Source: Clostridia bacterium
GTDB taxonomy: Bacteria > Bacillota > Clostridia > Oscillospirales > CAG-272
DNA length: 10,771 nt
Assembly (NCBI GenBank): GCA_017958705.1
Contig: JAGDCE010000014.1
Span: 1-10,771 of the forward strand
Reading direction: 5' to 3'
How positions within the stretch are numbered: position 1 is the first letter of the stretch; each line of letters starts with the position of its first letter. Of this stretch, positions 1 through 5,935 are shown one piece after another. The notes under the pieces were generated by a model. That model was not told where the DNA came from. It saw only the letters and a list, made by a program, of their open reading frames with translations, and ran no database searches. Made by a program: the position numbers and the translations under genes.

Positions 1-201
1 GGGCCGCGCGAACGATCCGTAGGGGTCGGCGCCCTCGACGACCCGCAGAAAAAGCCCCAATTCACATTGGGGGGATGGCGGGGGTCAGGGGGTGGTGCCG
101 GGGTTCCCCGCCGCGAACTGGAGAGCGGTGGGGGTTCCCGGATAGGGGGGGCGGGGGAACCCCCTGACGCGCCATAGGCGCACGATTCGTCCCGCAGGGA
201 C
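1..201. repeat. GC-rich run of small hairpins upstream of rny
   Basis: No gene is supported here. The stretch is a chain of inverted repeats: GGGTCG/CGACCC (23-28 and 39-44), CCCCAAT/ATTGGGG (55-61 and 66-72), GGGGTTCCCC (100-109), GGGGGTTCCC/GGGAACCCCC (130-139 and 155-164), GCGCC/GGCGC (169-173 and 177-181) and GTCCC/GGGAC (189-193 and 197-201). Read on the minus strand, the 55-72 hairpin is followed by GCTTTTT and could act as a leftward intrinsic terminator. Composition switches sharply to AT-rich after about 205. I interpret this as a multi-hairpin intergenic repeat; its boundaries and copy number cannot be seen here. Confidence 0.5.
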
Positions 202-287
202 ACATTGAATTCACCGGAATTTCGCTTTTCTTAACGAATAAACTTAAAAAATTAACACAATAAACCCAAAATCAAGAAAAATGTGAC

Positions 288-316
288 TTGAATAAATCCG
301 CCTTATTTTATATAAT
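288..316 (+). promoter_or_regulatory. Sigma-A type promoter of rny
   Basis: The -35 box TTGAAT (288-293) is separated by 17 bp from a perfect -10 box TATAAT (311-316). Transcription should start near 323, giving an AT-rich leader of about 80 nt with no obvious structure before the rny ribosome binding site. Confidence 0.8.
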
Positions 317-403
317 ATATTAAATGCTTATGATTTAACATAACAGAGAGTGTTTTGTTTATTGTTGCATAAATAATAATTTGAAGAGAAAAGGAGGTGC
401 TTT

Positions 404-1954
404 ATGGAACTCTGGCAGATCTTGGTTTGCGTGGGAGCCGGCGTCGCCGGTATCATCTTAGGCGTCGTTTTCGGTATCATATACCGTAAAAAAGTAGCCG
501 AAAAGGCGATCGGCACGGCTGAGAGAAAGGCTAAAGAGATCGTTGAAGAAGCGGAAAAAGACGCCGAGACGAAGAAGAAAGAAGCCTTGCTTGAAGCAAA
601 AGAAGAAATACTGCGCAACAGGAATGAAGCTGAAAGAGAGCTGAAAGAGCGCCGCAAGGAGGTCTCAAGACTCGAGTCACGCGCGGTCGCCAAGGAAGAG
701 GCTCTTGACAAAAAGCACGAAAGCCTCGATAAAAAAGAAGAGGTACTGAACAAAAAGATCAAGGAAAACAGCGAACTCACCGCTGAGATAGAGAAGATAC
801 GCGAAAGCGAGCTGCAGATGCTCGAACGCATATCCGGGCTCACGGCGGAGGAAGCAAAGGCGGAAATGCTCCGCGACCTCGAGGATGAGGTCAAGATCGA
901 AAAGGCGCATAAGCTCCGCGAACTCGAACAGCAGTTCAGAGAAGAAGCCGACGAAAAGGCTAAGAGCATAATCACGCTCGCCATCCAGCGCATAGCGGCG
1001 GACCACGTCGCGGAAACGACCGTTTCCGTCGTCAACCTGCCGAACGACGAGATGAAAGGAAGGATCATAGGCCGCGAGGGACGCAACATAAGAACGATAG
1101 AAACGCTGACCGGCGTCGACCTTATAATCGACGACACGCCCGAGGCGATAACGATATCGAGCTTCGATCCGGTGCGCCGCGAAATAGCGCGCCAGACGCT
1201 TGAAAAACTGATCTCCGACGGACGCATCCATCCGACGAGGATAGAGGAGACCGTAGAAAAATGCAGACGCGAAGTCGACGCGGCGATCAAAGCCGCCGGT
1301 GAGCGCGCCACGTTCGAGGTCGGCGTGCACGGTCTTAACAGCGAGATCGTCAAGCTGCTCGGCCGTCTCAAATACCGTACGAGCTACGGTCAGAACGTTC
1401 TCAACCATTCCGTTGAGGTCGCATATATCTCCGGCATAATCGCGTCCGAGCTCGGCGCGGACGTAGCGCTCGCGAAACGCGCGGGCCTGCTTCACGACAT
1501 AGGCAAGGCGCTCACGCAGGAGATCGAGGGCAGCCACGTCCAGATCGGCGTGGATATAGCCAAGAAGTACAAAGAAAACAGAGACGTAGTCCACGCGATA
1601 GAGGCTCACCACGGCGACGTGGAGCCGAAGACGCTCGTGGCGGTCATCGTGCAGGCGGCGGACGCGATATCCGCGGCGAGACCCGGCGCAAGGCGCGAGG
1701 ATCTGGAGAACTACATCAAGCGTCTCCAGAAACTCGAGGAGATCGCGAAGAGCTTCCCCGGCGTGGAGAAGTCCTACGCCATCCAGGCGGGCAGAGAACT
1801 GCGCATAATGGTCAAGCCCGAGGAGATCGACGACGAGAAGATGGTCCTCGTTGCGCGTGACATAGTCAAGAAGATCGAGTCCGAGCTCGAATATCCCGGA
1901 CAGATCAAGGTCAACCTCATCCGCGAGAGCAGATACGTTGACGTCGCAAAATAA
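404..1954 (+). CDS. rny: Ribonuclease Y
   Basis: Membrane-anchored endoribonuclease that initiates mRNA decay in Firmicutes; it cuts single-stranded, AU-rich RNA and is a core partner of the degradosome-like complex. At 516 residues it has the usual family length. A hydrophobic N-terminal segment (about residues 5-27) is followed by a long charged coiled coil (about 30-185). The KH RNA-binding motif GRIIGREGRN is at 219-228. The HD metal-dependent hydrolase core has LLHDIGKAL around His364-Asp365, with further likely metal ligands His335, His402/403 and Asp420. The ATG at 404 follows AGGAGG (392-397) with six bases between, which fixes the start. The gene has its own promoter and terminator and is probably monocistronic. 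Nothing in it is unusual. Confidence 0.97.
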   Translation: MELWQILVCVGAGVAGIILGVVFGIIYRKKVAEKAIGTAERKAKEIVEEAEKDAETKKKEALLEAKEEILRNRNEAERELKERRKEVSRLESRAVAKEEALDKKHESLDKKEEVLNKKIKENSELTAEIEKIRESELQMLERISGLTAEEAKAEMLRDLEDEVKIEKAHKLRELEQQFREEADEKAKSIITLAIQRIAADHVAETTVSVVNLPNDEMKGRIIGREGRNIRTIETLTGVDLIIDDTPEAITISSFDPVRREIARQTLEKLISDGRIHPTRIEETVEKCRREVDAAIKAAGERATFEVGVHGLNSEIVKLLGRLKYRTSYGQNVLNHSVEVAYISGIIASELGADVALAKRAGLLHDIGKALTQEIEGSHVQIGVDIAKKYKENRDVVHAIEAHHGDVEPKTLVAVIVQAADAISAARPGARREDLENYIKRLQKLEEIAKSFPGVEKSYAIQAGRELRIMVKPEEIDDEKMVLVARDIVKKIESELEYPGQIKVNLIRESRYVDVAK

Positions 1955-2039
1955 AAAAACAACGGAGCCGGGCAACGGGCAAGCCCGATAAGGAAGTTTT
2001 TCACTGCGCGTAAACGTGGTGAGTAAGTGCGCACTTAAT

Positions 2040-2073
2040 AAAAGCAGGCTGAAATTAAAATCAGTCTGCTTTT
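2040..2073 (+). terminator. Intrinsic terminator after rny
   Basis: AAAAGCAG-g-CTGA (2040-2052) pairs with TCAG-t-CTGCTTTT (2061-2073) around an eight-base A/T-rich loop, with the pyrimidine tract at the end. It lies about 85 bp after the rny stop. A perfect 14-bp palindrome, TAAGTGCGCACTTA (2024-2037), sits just upstream and may belong to the same 3' end structure. Confidence 0.75.
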
Positions 2074-2092
2074 CATATTCAGTCGGTTTAAC

Positions 2093-2270
2093 GAAGACGT
2101 TCGCTTCGCTCACTGATGAAGACGGGCTAACGCCCTAATGAAGACGTTCGCACCCCGGCGCTCACTGATGAAGCGAAGACGCCCGCGTTCCTTAATCAGC
2201 TCCGAAGGAGCGTCTTCATTAGCGTAAGCGTCTTCATTTTTCATTAGCCCGTTTCACGGGCGTCTTCATT
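2093..2270. repeat. Mosaic of ATGAAGACG repeats in both orientations
   Basis: No gene is supported. ATGAAGACG, or its core GAAGACG, occurs on the + strand at 2093-2099, 2116-2124, 2138-2146 and 2175-2181. The reverse complement CGTCTTCAT occurs at 2211-2219, 2229-2237 and 2261-2269. The phrase CTCACTGATGAAG appears twice (from 2109 and from 2161). Short hairpins fill the gaps, for example CTCC-gaa-GGAG (2200-2210). The left half carries direct copies and the right half inverted copies, so the whole element can fold on itself. It resembles a non-coding palindromic intergenic element; mobility is not shown. Confidence 0.6.
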
Positions 2271-2321
2271 TTCGGCGCGGTAAAGAAATATCATAATACT
2301 TCCTTATCAAACCGCGCCGAA
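2271..2321. repeat. 11-bp inverted repeat with AT-rich spacer
   Basis: TTCGGCGCGGT (2271-2281) and ACCGCGCCGAA (2311-2321) are perfect inverted repeats enclosing 29 bases of A/T-rich DNA. No T-tract follows directly, so a terminator role is doubtful. From here to 2435 the DNA carries several GCAAAA-type motifs (2352, 2373, 2384, 2424) and a small TTGCA-aaaa-TGCAA palindrome (2382-2395), but no gene. Confidence 0.55.
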
Positions 2322-2435
2322 GATCCCGGCTCTGTTTTTTGCCTCAAAACTGCAAAATCGCGCATTGCGGTGGCAAAAAAGTTGCAAAAATGCAAGAAAT
2401 TTCCTGAATCTGCGGATTTTTTTGCAAAAAAACAC

Positions 2436-2464
2436 TTGACAAACCGTCAAAGGCGTGATATAAT
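2436..2464 (+). promoter_or_regulatory. Consensus promoter of the T-box/importer operon
   Basis: Perfect -35 TTGACA (2436-2441), 17-bp spacer and perfect -10 TATAAT (2459-2464), with a TG extension (2456-2457). The start should be near 2471. A near-ideal promoter is typical of genes controlled afterwards by transcription attenuation, which fits the T-box that follows. Confidence 0.92.
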
Positions 2465-2470
2465 CGCCCC

Positions 2471-2734
2471 ACACCGATGAAGAAGAAAAGTAACCGGGTC
2501 TCAACCGGCACAGCGATCCGCAGACGGTGTGAGTGCGGAGCGGCGGGCACGGCGAATGGTCTTCCGAGGGCGGGGCTGAAAGCTTTTGCGAGTATGTTCC
2601 GACGGGGTGCGCTCCCGTTACCTGCGGCGCTGCGTATGTCTGTACGTAAAAAGAGCGGAGGCATAGCCTCAATTTGGGTGGTACCGCGGATATTCTATTC
2701 GTCCCAAGCATGACAAACATGCCCGGGATTTTTT
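2471..2734 (+). ncRNA. T-box riboswitch leader with TGG (Trp) specifier
   Basis: A cis-acting leader that reads uncharged tRNA and allows transcription of the importer genes. Stem I carries the AGTAA element (2489-2493), a distal hairpin CCGCA/TGCGG (2518-2522 and 2534-2538), and the specifier context GAA-TGG-TCTTCCGAG with codon TGG at 2557-2559. A later hairpin GACGGG/CCCGTT (2601-2606 and 2614-2619) ends in the CCGTTA typical of T-box leaders. A small hairpin GAGGC/GCCTC (2658-2670) precedes the T-box core GGGTGGTACCGCG (2676-2688). The antiterminator pairs TTGGG (2674-2678) with CCCAA (2703-2707) and GCG (2686-2688) with CGT (2700-2702), leaving the TGGTACC bulge that binds the tRNA 3' end. 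It competes with the terminator for 2702-2707. The TGG specifier predicts induction when tRNA-Trp is uncharged, matching a tryptophan importer downstream. Confidence 0.93.
2702..2734 (+). terminator. T-box controlled intrinsic terminator
   Basis: TCCC (2702-2705) pairs with GGGA (2725-2728), and GCATG (2708-2712) with CATGC (2718-2722), across an AA/CC internal loop. Six T's follow, then a G and more T's. The left arm is shared with the T-box antiterminator, so the two folds exclude each other. Confidence 0.9.
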
Positions 2735-2777
2735 GTTTTTACCGGGGATGTAAAAAACAAGAAAGGAAGAAAACAAA

Positions 2778-3791
2778 ATGAAAAAACTTATCTCCATCAT
2801 CCTCATCCTCGTCATCGCGGCGACGGCGCTTTGCGCCTGCTCCGGCAGCAAAGCCGATTACACCGTGGGTATCTGCAACTACGTAGACGACGCTTCCCTT
2901 AACCAGATCGTATCCAACATCAAAAACAGACTCGCCGAGATCGGCAAGCAGAACAACGTGACGATCAAGGTGCTCGAACAGAACTGCAACGCCGACGCCA
3001 ACGTCATGTCGCAGATAATCGCCGATTTCCAGTCGAAGAAAGTCGACCTCATGGTCGGCGTGGCGACTCCGGTCGCCATAGCGATGCAGGCGGCGACCGA
3101 AGACACAAAGATCCCGGTCGTGTTCGCGGCGGTCTCCGATCCGCTTGCCGCCGGTCTCGTCGATTCACTTGACAAACCCGGCGCCAACATCACCGGAACG
3201 TCGGATTTCCTCAACACTAAAGCGGTCATGGATCTGATATTCGCGCAGGCGCCCGAAACGACGAAAGTCGGTCTTCTGTATGACCTCGGCCAGGATTCGT
3301 CCACCACGGCGATAAAGGAAGCCAAGGAGTACCTGCAGAACAAGGGCGTCGAGATCAAGGAATACACCGGCACGAACACGTCCGAGATCGGTCTGCAGAT
3401 AGACAAGATCGTCTCCGACGGCGTAAAAGCCGTGTTCACTCCGTCCGACAACACCGTCATGACCGCGGAGCTGTCGATATATGAAAAGCTCGCTGACAAC
3501 GGCATACTCCATTACGCCGGTGCCGACAGTTTCGCGCTCAACGGCGCGTTCCTCGGATACGGCGTCGACTACGCCAACCTCGGCGTCAAGACCGCCGATA
3601 TGATCGGCCAGATACTGATAGACGGCAAGGATACCGCAACTCTGCCCGTCATGACGTTCGACAACGGCACCGCGACGGTAAATACCGATATCTGCGAAAA
3701 GCTCGGCCTCAGCTATGACACGGTCGCGGCGACTTTCGCACCGTTCTGCACTAAGGTCCAGCCGATAAAGACGGCGGAAAGCTTCGAATGA
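2778..3791 (+). CDS. trpX: ABC transporter substrate-binding lipoprotein, probably for tryptophan (TrpX type)
   Basis: Extracellular solute-binding lipoprotein of the ABC_sub_bind family (COG2984 type), 337 residues. The N-terminus has a Lys-Lys start, a hydrophobic stretch (about 4-18) and a lipobox-like LCAC with the lipidated cysteine at position 21. A mature two-lobe periplasmic-binding fold follows, with family phrases such as VGVATPVAIAMQ and VVFAAVSDPLAAGLV. The ATG follows AAGGAAG (from 2763). A permease and an ATPase of the matching family lie downstream. The family as a whole is not specific for one substrate; the tryptophan assignment rests on the TGG specifier of the T-box and on the known trpXYZ arrangement in other Firmicutes. 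It is separated from the permease by an unusual 184-bp palindromic gap. Confidence 0.85.
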   Translation: MKKLISIILILVIAATALCACSGSKADYTVGICNYVDDASLNQIVSNIKNRLAEIGKQNNVTIKVLEQNCNADANVMSQIIADFQSKKVDLMVGVATPVAIAMQAATEDTKIPVVFAAVSDPLAAGLVDSLDKPGANITGTSDFLNTKAVMDLIFAQAPETTKVGLLYDLGQDSSTTAIKEAKEYLQNKGVEIKEYTGTNTSEIGLQIDKIVSDGVKAVFTPSDNTVMTAELSIYEKLADNGILHYAGADSFALNGAFLGYGVDYANLGVKTADMIGQILIDGKDTATLPVMTFDNGTATVNTDICEKLGLSYDTVAATFAPFCTKVQPIKTAESFE

Positions 3792-3801
3792 TATGTTCCG
3801 G

Positions 3802-3926
3802 GGGAGCCTCGCGCTCCCTCGGTCAGCACGGCCGACCTGATCCTTCGGGGACGGCGCGCCGCGGACGTAACGCTGCCCCGGCTCCGCCCCGAAGGATAAG
3901 GCGGCTTCACCGCCTGAGGGAGCGCG
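3802..3926. repeat. Cloverleaf-like palindromic element inside the importer operon
   Basis: An outer stem CGCGCTCCCTC/GAGGGAGCGCG (3810-3820 and 3916-3926, 11 bp perfect) encloses three further hairpins: GGTC/GACC (3821-3824 and 3834-3837), ATCCTTCGGGG/CCCCGAAGGAT (3840-3850 and 3887-3897, 11 bp perfect) and GGCGG/CCGCC (3900-3904 and 3910-3914). The left outer arm can instead pair upstream, GGGAGC with GCTCCC (3802-3807 and 3813-3818). No gene is supported. As RNA it would fold into a four-way junction between trpX and the permease gene. Its compact symmetric form suggests a dispersed intergenic repeat. Confidence 0.65.
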
Positions 3927-3975
3927 CAACCCGCCGCCCCGACGGTACAATACGGACACGCTGTCAGAGGTGTTT

Positions 3976-4914
3976 ATGACTTTTTCCGATGTAATCAACG
4001 TAATAAGGTCGGTGACCGAGCTCGGACTCATCAGCTCGCTCACCGTCCTCGCTCTGTATCTGTCGTACTCGATGTTAAACGTCTGCGACCTGTCGACGGA
4101 CGGGTGCTTCACGCTCGGAGCCGCGGTCGGCGCGATCGTCGCGCTGTCCGGACATCCGTATCTGTCGATCGCAGCCGCGATGGCGGCGGGCGTCGCGTCC
4201 GGATTTATAACGGCGTTTCTGCAGACGCGCATGGGCATAAACAGCCTGCTCGCCGGCATTATCGTAAACACCGGGCTTTATTCGGTCAATATCGCCGTGA
4301 TGGGCGGCGCGTCGCTGCTCAATATGAACAAGACGGTGACGGTGTTCACCAAAGTCAAGGCGCTTTTCGATCATACTTTTCTCGAAGGCTGGCACAAGGT
4401 CGCCGTCGCGCTGATCGCCGTCGCCGCCGTTATCGTGTTTTTGTCGATATTCCTTAAAACGAGACTCGGTCTCGCGATACGGGCGACCGGCGACAACTCC
4501 GATATGGTGCGCTATTCGTCGATCAACCCGGTCTTTACGACGACGGTCGGGCTTTGCGTCGCAAACGCTTTCACGGCGCTGTCCGGATGTCTGCTCGCGC
4601 AGTATCAGAAGCTGTCTGATATAAACATGGGGCAGGGCATGGTCACCGTGGCGCTCGCGTCGCTTCTGATAGGCGGCACGCTGTTCCGCCGCTGCTCGGT
4701 AAAGGTCCGCGCGATAGGCGCCGTGATCGGCGCGATCATTTTCCGCGCGGTGTACGCGCTCGCGCTTAATCTGCAAATGCCGGCGTATATGCTCAAGCTC
4801 GTCTCCGCTGTCATAGTGGCGGCGGCGATATCCGTGCCGTATCTGCGCAAGCACATACCGCAGACGATGAAAAAATATTTCCCCGGGAAGGAGAACGGCG
4901 ATGTTAGAGCTTAG
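3976..4914 (+). CDS. trpY: ABC transporter permease, tryptophan importer (TrpY type)
   Basis: Integral membrane permease of the BPD_transp_2 family (COG4120 type), 312 residues, partner of the binding protein and ATPase on either side. It contains multiple hydrophobic spans, including ones near LISSLTVLALYLSYSML and VALIAVAAVIVFLSIFL. The LRATGDN-like motif of this family appears here as AIRATGDNSDMVR, which probably contacts the ATPase. I chose the ATG at 3976, five bases after AGAGG (3966-3970). An in-frame GTG at 3970 overlaps that ribosome binding site. The C-terminus overlaps the ATPase gene by 14 bases, which suggests translational coupling. Substrate is inferred from the upstream Trp T-box. 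Confidence 0.88.
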   Translation: MTFSDVINVIRSVTELGLISSLTVLALYLSYSMLNVCDLSTDGCFTLGAAVGAIVALSGHPYLSIAAAMAAGVASGFITAFLQTRMGINSLLAGIIVNTGLYSVNIAVMGGASLLNMNKTVTVFTKVKALFDHTFLEGWHKVAVALIAVAAVIVFLSIFLKTRLGLAIRATGDNSDMVRYSSINPVFTTTVGLCVANAFTALSGCLLAQYQKLSDINMGQGMVTVALASLLIGGTLFRRCSVKVRAIGAVIGAIIFRAVYALALNLQMPAYMLKLVSAVIVAAAISVPYLRKHIPQTMKKYFPGKENGDVRA

Positions 4915-5686
4915 GAAAGTCAACAAGACGTTCAATCCCGGTACGGTGAACGAGAAAAAGGCGCTGACGGATATAGACCTGTCGGTCGCCGAGGGCGATT
5001 TCATAACCATTATCGGCTCGAACGGAGCCGGTAAATCCACGTTATTCAACGCGATATCCGGCGCGTTTCTTCCCGATTCGGGCAGGATATATCTCGACGG
5101 CAAGGATATAACGTACGAGCCGGATTATAAACGGGCAAAATACATCGGAAGGCTTTTCCAGGACCCGAAGACCGGCACCGCGCCGTCGATGACGGTGGAG
5201 GAAAACCTTACGCTCGCCGCCGGAGGCGGAAGATGGCTGTCTCTGCCGCGCCGCGCCGATAAAGAAGCGCTGCGCGAACGCGTCGCGTCGCTCGGTCTCG
5301 GACTCGAGGACCGGATGAACACGCCGGTCGGACTGCTCTCGGGCGGTCAGCGCCAGGCGGTGACGCTCCTTATGGCGACGATAAACCCGCCGAAGGTCCT
5401 TCTGCTCGACGAGCATACGGCGGCGCTCGACCCGTCGGCGGCTGAAAAGATACTCGAGGTGACGGAAAAGACCGTCCGCGAGCAGAGCCTGACCTGTCTG
5501 ATGATAACGCATAATATGAGATCGGCGCTGTCGGTCGGCAGCCGCACGGTCATGATGCGCGACGGCAGGATCATATTCGACGCGCAGGGCGCCGAGCGCG
5601 ACGGGCTGACGGTCGACGATCTGCTCAGACGTTTCCGCGAGGCGTCGGGCGAGACGCTCGACAACGACAGGATGCTTTTATCCTGA
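4901..5686 (+). CDS. trpZ: ABC transporter ATPase, tryptophan importer (TrpZ type)
   Basis: Cytoplasmic ATPase of the importer, 261 residues (COG1101 type). All ABC motifs are intact: Walker A GSNGAGKST (39-47), Q-loop FQDP (86-89), signature LSGGQ (146-150), Walker B VLLLDE (166-171), D-loop near ALDP (175-178) and switch histidine His204 in MITHN. The ATG at 4901 lies seven bases after AAGGAG (4888-4893), inside the end of the permease gene. It closes the importer operon. Only a weak A/T hairpin (5686-5701) follows the stop, so some read-through into the next operon is possible. Confidence 0.93.
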   Translation: MLELRKVNKTFNPGTVNEKKALTDIDLSVAEGDFITIIGSNGAGKSTLFNAISGAFLPDSGRIYLDGKDITYEPDYKRAKYIGRLFQDPKTGTAPSMTVEENLTLAAGGGRWLSLPRRADKEALRERVASLGLGLEDRMNTPVGLLSGGQRQAVTLLMATINPPKVLLLDEHTAALDPSAAEKILEVTEKTVREQSLTCLMITHNMRSALSVGSRTVMMRDGRIIFDAQGAERDGLTVDDLLRRFREASGETLDNDRMLLS

Positions 5687-5713
5687 AAAAGTCCACTTTT
5701 TGCAATATTTTAC

Positions 5714-5742
5714 TTGACATTTTGCATTTATTATATTATACT
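5714..5742 (+). promoter_or_regulatory. Promoter of the pheA-aro operon
   Basis: Perfect -35 TTGACA (5714-5719), 17-bp spacer and -10 TATACT (5737-5742). The start is expected near 5749, leaving a leader of about 200 nt before pheA. The leader encodes a peptide and two terminators. Confidence 0.88.
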
Positions 5743-5774
5743 GTAGAAAAACGGGAGAATGGGAGGACGGCTCA

Positions 5775-5837
5775 ATGATCGGATACGTACGATTTTATTA
5801 TTATTACCGGGCCGTCAGGCACTCTGCCCGCGCGTGA
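5775..5837 (+). CDS. pheL: Aromatic-rich leader peptide of the pheA operon
   Basis: A 20-codon reading frame ending in TGA (5835-5837). It opens with a GGAGG ribosome binding site (5762-5766) eight bases before the ATG. The peptide holds Tyr4 and then VRFYYYYR: Phe7 followed by four tandem Tyr codons (TAT TAT TAT TAC, 5796-5807). Six of its first eleven residues are aromatic, the pattern of a leader peptide that measures charged tRNA-Tyr and tRNA-Phe. It lies immediately upstream of mutually exclusive antiterminator and terminator folds and of a Phe/aromatic biosynthesis operon. The symbol follows the enterobacterial pheA leader by analogy only; sequence homology is not implied. Tyr codons outnumber Phe, so tyrosine supply may be the main signal. 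Confidence 0.87.
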   Translation: MIGYVRFYYYYRAVRHSARA

Positions 5838-5847
5838 AGTAAACCGT

Positions 5848-5891
5848 GCACCGCAGGATGCCCCGGCGTTTTCTGCGGTGCTTATATTTTT
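5848..5891 (+). terminator. Attenuator terminator 1
   Basis: GCACCGCAG (5848-5856) pairs perfectly with CTGCGGTGC (5873-5881), nine bp, extendable by a G-T and an A-T. The T-rich run TTATATTTTT (5882-5891) follows. The left arm is shared with antiterminator 1 and the right arm with antiterminator 2. Confidence 0.85.
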
Positions 5892-5902
5892 ATAACTTGA
5901 CG

Positions 5903-5935
5903 CAGAAAACGGATCCCGGTCTGTTTTCTGTTTTT
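5903..5935 (+). terminator. Attenuator terminator 2
   Basis: CAGAAAAC (5903-5910) pairs with GTTTTCTG (5923-5930), eight bp with a 12-base loop, followed by TTTTT (5931-5935). It ends eight bases before the pheA ribosome binding site. Its left arm lies entirely within the segment used by antiterminator 2. The stem is A/T-rich, so its efficiency is less certain than that of terminator 1. Confidence 0.68.

Larger units (their letters stand above)
5766..5911 (+). promoter_or_regulatory. Leader attenuator: competing pairings that sense translation
   Basis: Four pairings can be read. (a) A protector hairpin CGGGC/GCCCG (5808-5812 and 5826-5830) starts directly after the last Tyr codon; GACGGC/GCCGTC (5766-5771 and 5811-5816) may also form across the Tyr codons. 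(b) Antiterminator 1 pairs 5818-5827 (GGCACTCTGC) with 5853-5862 (GCAGGATGCC), nine of ten positions counting one G-T. (c) Antiterminator 2 pairs 5867-5877 (CGTTTTCTGCG) with 5901-5911 (CGCAGAAAACG), 11 of 11. (d) The two terminators are listed separately. A ribosome stalled on the Tyr codons would cover 5808-5812, free 5818-5827 and favour (b) and then (c). A ribosome reaching the TGA would cover 5818-5827 and favour both terminators. Confidence 0.8.

Noticed and set aside
1..60. Minus-strand partial gene reading VVEGADPYGS
   Set aside because: All three frames are open over this short GC-rich hairpin region, and no start or family motif can be assigned.
677..2113. Long minus-strand open frame opposite rny (also one at 328-1371)
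   Set aside because: These are by-products of the codon pattern of rny. They lack a convincing ribosome binding site and recognisable motifs, and the + strand gene is unambiguous.
2093..2270. CRISPR array
   Set aside because: The repeated unit is only 7-9 bp, changes orientation and has irregular spacing.
2307..2720. Overlapping open frames within the T-box region on both strands
   Set aside because: The T-box elements explain the conservation here; no ribosome binding site supports these frames.
3946..3951. TACAAT as a -10 box before the permease gene
   Set aside because: No acceptable -35 box lies 16-18 bp upstream, and the gene fits the trpX operon.
3970..3975. GTG start six bases upstream for the permease
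   Set aside because: The GTG overlaps the AGAGG ribosome binding site that is well spaced for the ATG at 3976.
3165..4271. Minus-strand open frame across trpX and trpY
   Set aside because: It runs opposite two recognised genes and the palindromic gap, and its translation is arginine-rich and low in meaning.
5686..5701. AAAAAG/CTTTTT hairpin after trpZ as a terminator
   Set aside because: The stem is nearly all A-T with a four-base loop, so it would be weak; it may still stop some transcripts.
5897..5925. TTGACG as a second -35 box close to pheA
   Set aside because: No -10 box at the right distance; the segment is better explained as part of the attenuator stems.
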